Below are positions 59,548 to 64,000 of a stretch of DNA of 64,000 nt, piece by piece. Below the pieces are notes generated by a model. That model was not told the origin of the DNA. It was given only the letters and a program-made list of their open reading frames with translations, and searched no databases. Both the position numbers and the translations under genes were made by a program. Position 1 is the stretch's first letter, and each line of letters begins with the position of its first letter. Source of the stretch: Tenrec ecaudatus (Eukaryota; Chordata; Mammalia; Afrosoricida; Tenrecidae); contig NC_134530.1 in NCBI RefSeq assembly GCF_050624435.1, positions 148,838,721 through 148,902,720 on the forward strand, read 5' to 3'.

Positions 59548-59850
59548 TTATGGGTGGCCCATGTGGTGCTGTTGATCAAATCTTGTCTGTGGTCCTTTTG
59601 GAAGCGCTTAGTAGAGGCCGTGGAAACACATTTAGAGTCCCCTACCAAAGCTGACCGCTTACCGCTGCCTGTTTGCACCCTCTTGGGGACGCATCGGCCT
59701 GCTAACTGCACAGTGTGCGGTGTGCGGGGTTTAATCCCAGAGGCCTCTCTGAGGAGGAAAGGGGAATCCTCCGCTCCCACAAAGATCAGCAGCCTGGGAA
59801 ACCCTCTGAGAGGGTCACTCTGAACTGGAATCACCTCAGGGGGCGTGGTT
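59548..59850 (+). repeat. AfroSINE-like composite
   Basis: GTGGTGCTGTTGATCAAATC, CGGCCTGCTAACTGCAC and AGGGTCACTCTGAACTGGAATC show SINE order, but about 100 extra bases lie inside. A rearranged copy or two overlapping copies. Confidence 0.55.
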
Positions 59851-59995
59851 TTGCTGTTCTCAACTTAGTCGCACCATTAAAACTTGTCTGAAATGTAGTT
59901 GCTTGAAGAGGACTAAGAAAGTGGAGGGAAAGCAAGACAAAGGGGATGGAGAGGAGAAATCAAGTCTTGTATAGAGAACTAGGTACAAAGTGGCT

Positions 59996-60125
59996 CTAAA
60001 AACAAACGCACTGCTGTCTAGTCGATGCCAACTCATAGCGACCCTAGAGGACAGAGCAGAACTGCCCCTGCGATTTCCAAGACTAACTCTACGATGGGAG
60101 TAGACAGCCTCTTCTTTCCCCTGAT
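59996..60125 (-). repeat. AfroSINE beside a PTPN22 donor
   Basis: CGCACTGCTGTCTAGTCGATGC and AGAGGACAGAGCAGAACTGCCCC. The copy stops 30 bp downstream of the donor of the 740-bp exon. Confidence 0.88.
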
Positions 60126-60154
60126 AAAGCGTACACACTTAAACAGCAACTTAC

Positions 60155-60894
60155 CGGTTTCTCCTGTCTCTTGGTTCCAAGGTGAGGGAACATCAGTTGG
60201 AAGGATCCGTGCTAAAGAAGTGTTTGAATTGTAGTAAGAGGATGTTGGCAACAAGGAAGTAGGAAAAACTGTTCCATCCTCCTTTTCGGGTACATCAAGA
60301 GACATCTTCGAATCAGCACTCCCAGGAGATAATGATGAGAAATAGGGATCTTCCACTAAAGACATGTAAGAATGTACACGAAAACCACCATAGCCGGTCT
60401 GCTTGGCATCCAAGGCACTGGGTGTTTGATGCCTGTGGTCACGTGGCAGTGAAGAATTCAGTTCGGCTGAAGAAGCATGCATCAAACGAGAATTATGCAG
60501 CTGAGATTGCACATGAGAAAAATTGTCGTTGATGTCCCACTCTGTCGTTTCTCTCTGCTCTACCAGTTCAAAGGGGGTTGATTTGGTCCTTACAATAGGC
60601 TGCTTTGAATTAAAATGTCTTTCTGCCACACTTGCTGATTTTGAATGAGCGCTCGCCCCAAACACAATGGAGCTCAAGCTCTGATATTTCTGAAGAGGTT
60701 CCCCAACCATGGTTCCGCCTGCAGTTTGGTTACAACCACAATTTAGCTCCAAAAAGTCCAAAGAAGATTGCTTGGTAGGGGACAAAAGGAGGCCGTCCCT
60801 TTCGCTGAGCTCCGGGGTCCTCCAGTCCCAGGAAGAAGCCCCCGCTCTCCCCAGCTTCGTCCTTGGGCTCTTCTGCTGGTTCAGCCTCGTGGAG
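60155..60894 (-). CDS. PTPN22: PTPN22 large interdomain exon (human exon 13 equivalent)
   Basis: PTPN22 encodes the haematopoietic tyrosine phosphatase LYP/PEP, which dampens T-cell receptor signalling by dephosphorylating LCK and ZAP70 in partnership with CSK. This 740-bp exon encodes the poorly structured interdomain. Recognisable blocks are SSLDFLELN, VGEPLQKYQSLSS, RTKSTPFELVEQRETTE, SSAELNSSLPRD, HSYMSLVEDPYFSSLSPG and KMSLDVPEKEDGTVFPTSLL. It begins after CTGTCTCAG and ends at GAAACCG before GTAAGT. About 246 codons are open without a stop. It is more diverged from human than the C-terminal exons, as usual for this region. An AfroSINE lies about 30 bases beyond its donor. Confidence 0.97.
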
Positions 60895-61032
60895 CTGAGA
60901 CAGAAAGAGGCGTGAGGAGAGGAGCGTCTGCGGAGGCCTCTGCCAGGACACGTGCACCAGCCTCCGAAGCAGCAGATTCATTTCGCAGGCACAGGCAGAC
61001 CACATTTCGGTCATGCATGAAATGGTACTCAC

Positions 61033-61069
61033 CTTTCTGGTAAGCTCCGGTGAGCATAACGTTCTGCTC
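61033..61069 (-). CDS. PTPN22: PTPN22 coding exon (tenth from the end, 37 bp)
   Basis: This short exon lies between CCCCTCTAG and GTGAGTACC. In the phase required by the next exon it reads A-E-R-Y-A-H-R-S-L-P-E-S. This aligns with the linker of human LYP after the phosphatase domain (A-D-S-Y-S-P-N-L-P-K-S). It takes one base from an upstream exon not found in the window and passes two bases to the large exon at 60894. Identification rests on exact phase fit plus local similarity. Confidence 0.8.
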
Positions 61070-61699
61070 CTAGAGGGGAATTTGGCTCAGAGGCGGAATA
61101 CCTGGCTCGACGCTTCAAGAGAGAGGAATGAGAGATTCATGGTTTTAGAGCAATGCCAGGGAGAGATTTGCGGGGAGAAGGGGAAAACCAGCCCTACAAT
61201 CTTTTTTAACTGCTGCTGCTGGTGGTGCCCGGGGGTGACGTCAAATGTCCGCTGGTCCTCAGTGGCAGGGCCTGGCAGGTCATCGGTAATGGGGGCTCAC
61301 TCATTACCTATGGTGAGAGGTAACTCATCACGAGGCCCCTCACCTGCCAATGGGGTGCGAGGGAGGTCTGGGCCACAGGCAGTCGCCCTGTGGTAGAGAA
61401 GAGGGTCTCTGCTTTCACCTTTGGGAGAGAGGGGGAGGCTATAGTGGCGCACTGGGAGAGGCAGGGCCGCTGGGCACAGCCCTTGGTCCTGCCGTGGCCA
61501 AGCGGCGGAGCAGGTCGGGGTGACACCAACCTGGAATGTGGGAACACATCGTGAGTTACTGCCCTGGGTGACGCCAACCCTCCAGACGCCCCTGACCGGG
61601 CATTTGCTCACTTACCTGCTTTTATCATTGCTATTGGGAAGTCGAGAATTAAGTTTTCAGACAACCAAAAAACTTTAAAATAATTCAAAAGAGGATTAC

Positions 61700-61922
61700 A
61701 CAATCGAAAAAAACAAAAAACCCCACTGCCCTGCAGTCAATTTCCCCGCAAAGGGACCCTTGTGGCTACTGCTGCTTGGAGGTTTGCACTTTCATTCAGT
61801 CTCTAACGGAGCAGACAGCCTGCTCTTTCTTCCTGTGTGGGCGATCGGGTGGGTTTCAAGCATGGACCTTGCTGGTCTGTAGCGCAGGGTTCAAGGCACT
61901 GCACCACCGGGAAACAGGTTAC
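61700..61922 (-). repeat. AfroSINE, degraded
   Basis: CACTGCCCTGCAGTCAATTTCC, GCAGACAGCCTGCTCTTTC and AAGGCACTGCACCACCGGG. Confidence 0.65.
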
Positions 61923-62279
61923 ATTCAGTTTCCCCAAATCCTCATAAGGATACAGTCTCATACTGGGATCAAAGGGATGATAATATAGGATTTATAATGT
62001 TACAGAAGCTAAAGGGAATTTGACGTTTCAATGTGGGGGGTTTAATATGTGGATTAAATGTGTGTCAGGGCATATATATTCCCAAGAACCCTCTACTTTC
62101 ACAGACATCATCTCAACCCTAACATTACTGAGTAGGTGCTGTCTGGTCCCTGGCCCTTCTCTGATCTTATTCCGTCACTGTGCTCCAGGCGACGCGCGTT
62201 CTCTGGCCAAAGCGTCCCATCCAAGGTTCTTACACACACTGCTCCTTCGGATGAGAATGCTTTTGCTCTGGATTTTGCA

Positions 62280-62590
62280 TCGCTGGGGCCTGTGAGCCGC
62301 CAATCAGAAAGGCGGGCTGTTCAAATACCCCAGCTGCACTGAGGGAGAACGAGGAGGCTGCCTGCTCCTGCAATGATTTACAGACTCGGCTCTCACAAGA
62401 ACAGTCTCCAGAGGAGAGTACGGGGTTTCTTTCCAATCTCCCGGACCACTCCACGCCTGCCTGCACTTGTGAAGGAGCTCCCTCCACTAGGGAGCCAAAA
62501 TGATGTTGCTTTTAGCCAATTTGAAGAAAATAATCACAGTCTCAGAGACCCTATATCCGGTCACTATGAGTCAGAATGTATTCATGGAAC
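62280..62590 (+). repeat. AfroSINE, degraded
   Basis: GCCGCCAATCAGAAAGGCGGGC, GGAGGCTGCCTGCTCCTGC, GATTTACAGACTCGGC and CACTATGAGTCAGAATG. Confidence 0.6.
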
Positions 62591-62689
62591 CAGGTTTTGG
62601 GATTTCAAAGGAATTCGATTTTTACTTATCCATTCACTGCCCTAAGGAAACACTCCCACACAGCTGCCCACCATATTCCATCTCATGAT

Positions 62690-63165
62690 ATTGTTGCTGT
62701 TAGATGCTGATGAGTCAGAACCAACTCAGCAACCTGATGTGCAACACAGCAAAACACTGTCTGGTCCTGTGCTATTCCCACAGTCTGGTTCTGTTTGAGC
62801 CCATGTGGCAGCCACCATGTCCTTCCATCTCACTGAAAGTCTTCATCTTCTTCGCAAATAATCTCCTTTACCAAACATGATGTCCTTCTCCAGGGACGAA
62901 TCTCTCCTGATCACCTGTCCAAAGTATGTGAGGCTTATCATCCTAATTTCTAAGGAGCATTCTGGCTGTACTTCTTCCAAGAAAGTTTTGTTGATTCTTT
63001 TGGCAGTCCATAGCACGTTTAATATTCTTTGTCAATAGCATAATTTAAGTGCATTGATTATTCTTCAGTCTTCCTTATTCGAAGTCCGACTTCCAAATGC
63101 ACAGGAGGTGATTGAAATGATCATGTCCTCAAAGTGACATACCGGCTCTTCAACACTTTAAGGAA
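62690..63165 (-). repeat. RTE-type LINE fragment, longest copy
   Basis: GTTGCTGTTAGATGCTGATGAGTC, ACCAAACATGATGTCCTTC, CCAGGGACGAATCTCTCC, GAGCATTCTGGCTGTACTTC and CAAAGTGACATACCGGC in order. Confidence 0.9.
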
Positions 63166-63379
63166 GTGTGGTGCAGCAGGTTGACCCGATGCAGCAATTG
63201 TCACTTAATATTTTAATTAATGCCACTTAATGATAACAAGATGGTTCATAGAATCTAAGATACCACTGATTATAAAAACAAAATAAAAACCTTGCTTTCA
63301 GAGTTAAAACTTTAGCTTCATAATAATTTATGGAAGAGGTAGAATTAGCATTAATTCTTCCTTAAATATTTGGTAGCCT

Positions 63380-63690
63380 TCTCCAGTGAAACAGCTGGGC
63401 CAATAGATTTCTTACTGCTCAAACGATGAATTTGATTTTGAGTGAGTTAGGACAGTTGCATGCTTTGAAGATAGAGTCCATTATGTCTTGGTTGTCAAAT
63501 TCATGTGTGTGCAGTTGTTGTATTAGCTCCTTACTATTCTTTAGATATCTGCAGGTCCTACAGTGAGATCCCTTTATATTGGGGATTTTAATCTTTCCTT
63601 TTGTGTTTTGTCAGTCATGCAAGAGGTTTGTCAATTTCATCTATCTCCTCCAAGAACCACCTCTTTGTGTGGGTGAGTGCTGGCAGCTGT
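63380..63690 (-). repeat. L1 ORF2 fragment
   Basis: AGAGGTTTGTCAATTTCATC and CCTCCAAGAACCACCTC are the antisense of the LINE-1 ORF2 stretch between endonuclease and reverse transcriptase (...FFEEIDEIDK-L... type). Confidence 0.7.
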
Positions 63691-63714
63691 ATTCTTCTTC
63701 CACCAGGTTCCTCA

Positions 63715-64000
63715 TTAAACCTCTTTTGAGATCCCCTGGAGGGTCTAGGGGAGGAGATGAACCAGTTAAGGTGCGATGTAGCACCAATGAAAAATACAGC
63801 TTTCCTCTGGTTCCTGAATGCCCCTCCCCTCCCACTCCACCCCCATCATGATCCAAATTCTACCTTGCAAGGCTGGCTAGACCAGAGGATGTACACTGGT
63901 ACAGATAGGAACTGGAAACACAGGGAATCCAGGGCGGATGATACCTTCGGGACCAGGGATGTGAGTGGCGATACCGGGAGGGTGGAGGGAGGGTCGGTTG
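63715..64000 (+). mobile_element. Lineage LINE 3' UTR, cut by window end
   Basis: GGCTGGCTAGACCAGAGGATG and GATACCGGGAGGGTGGAGGG match 10725-10975 closely. The copy continues beyond the window. Confidence 0.85.

Larger units (their letters stand above)
61070..64000 (-). other. PTPN22: PTPN22 intron upstream of the 37-bp exon
   Basis: The next upstream coding exon (human KHCIPEKNHTL region) was not found. A strong donor-like CAG|GTAAGTGAG occurs on the minus strand at about 61613, but the sequence before it does not resemble PTPN22. The rest is moderately GC-rich unique DNA (61100-61700) and repeats. Confidence 0.6.

Noticed and set aside
60730-61032. 100-codon minus frame continuous with the PTPN22 large exon
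   Set aside because: It is the wrong frame. The homologous frame starts at the acceptor at 60894 and reads NQQKSPRTK...WRTPELSERDG.
61013-61396. 127-codon plus-strand frame across the 37-bp PTPN22 exon
   Set aside because: It crosses splice sites of PTPN22 on the other strand and shows no conserved motif.
61605-61619. 15-bp candidate PTPN22 microexon before a strong donor
   Set aside because: The donor is excellent and the phase would fit, but the peptide does not resemble the expected KNHTLQ region and the acceptor is weak.
1-64000. CRISPR arrays, operons, ribosome binding sites, phage or plasmid features
   Set aside because: The window is vertebrate nuclear DNA. The regular repeats present are microsatellites and transposon copies.

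Overview
This is vertebrate, clearly mammalian, genomic DNA: split genes with GT-AG introns, one CpG-island promoter, a processed pseudogene, and dense interspersed repeats in AT-rich sequence. AfroSINEs on both strands and fragments of the related RTE-type LINE place it in Afrotheria. A short hAT element near 42.7 kb matches the SPIN family, which among afrotherians is known to me from tenrecs, so a tenrec such as Echinops is my best guess. The species call is inference.

Two genes lie head to tail on the minus strand, in the order PTPN22 then RSBN1 in the direction of transcription. This is the arrangement found in human 1p13.2. RSBN1 (nuclear Fe(II)/2-oxoglutarate oxygenase, histone H4K20me2 demethylase family) contributes exon 1 (37898-38603, inside a CpG island) and exon 2 (21061-21734). 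Its later exons, which carry the catalytic JmjC-like part, were not found and should lie left of position 1. PTPN22 (lymphoid tyrosine phosphatase LYP/PEP) contributes its last ten coding exons, from 61069 down to the stop at 40924, including a 28-bp microexon. All ten join in one open frame of 462 codons plus stop. The phosphatase-domain exons lie right of the window. About 2 kb separates the PTPN22 poly(A) signal (40742-40747) from the RSBN1 start codon.

Layout: 1-21.06 kb is RSBN1 intron 2, nearly all repeats and unique non-coding sequence, including a 2.5-kb lineage-specific LINE 3' region. 21.7-37.9 kb is RSBN1 intron 1, with a ZC3H15 processed pseudogene, an ancient L1, LINE tails and an unassigned exon-like ORF at 35.1 kb. 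37.6-39.0 kb is the CpG island. 39-40.7 kb is intergenic. 40.7-61.1 kb is the 3' half of PTPN22 with repeat-rich introns. 61.1-64 kb is further PTPN22 intron, holding RTE, L1 and AfroSINE copies.

No new multi-gene system is visible. The most interesting signals are the exon-like ORF in RSBN1 intron 1, the structure and nested insertions of the lineage-specific LINE, a composite insertion with target duplication at 33.7-34.0 kb, a decayed coding sequence of unknown origin at 47.8-48.4 kb, and a PTPN22 P1 motif that has become nearly identical to the second proline-rich motif.
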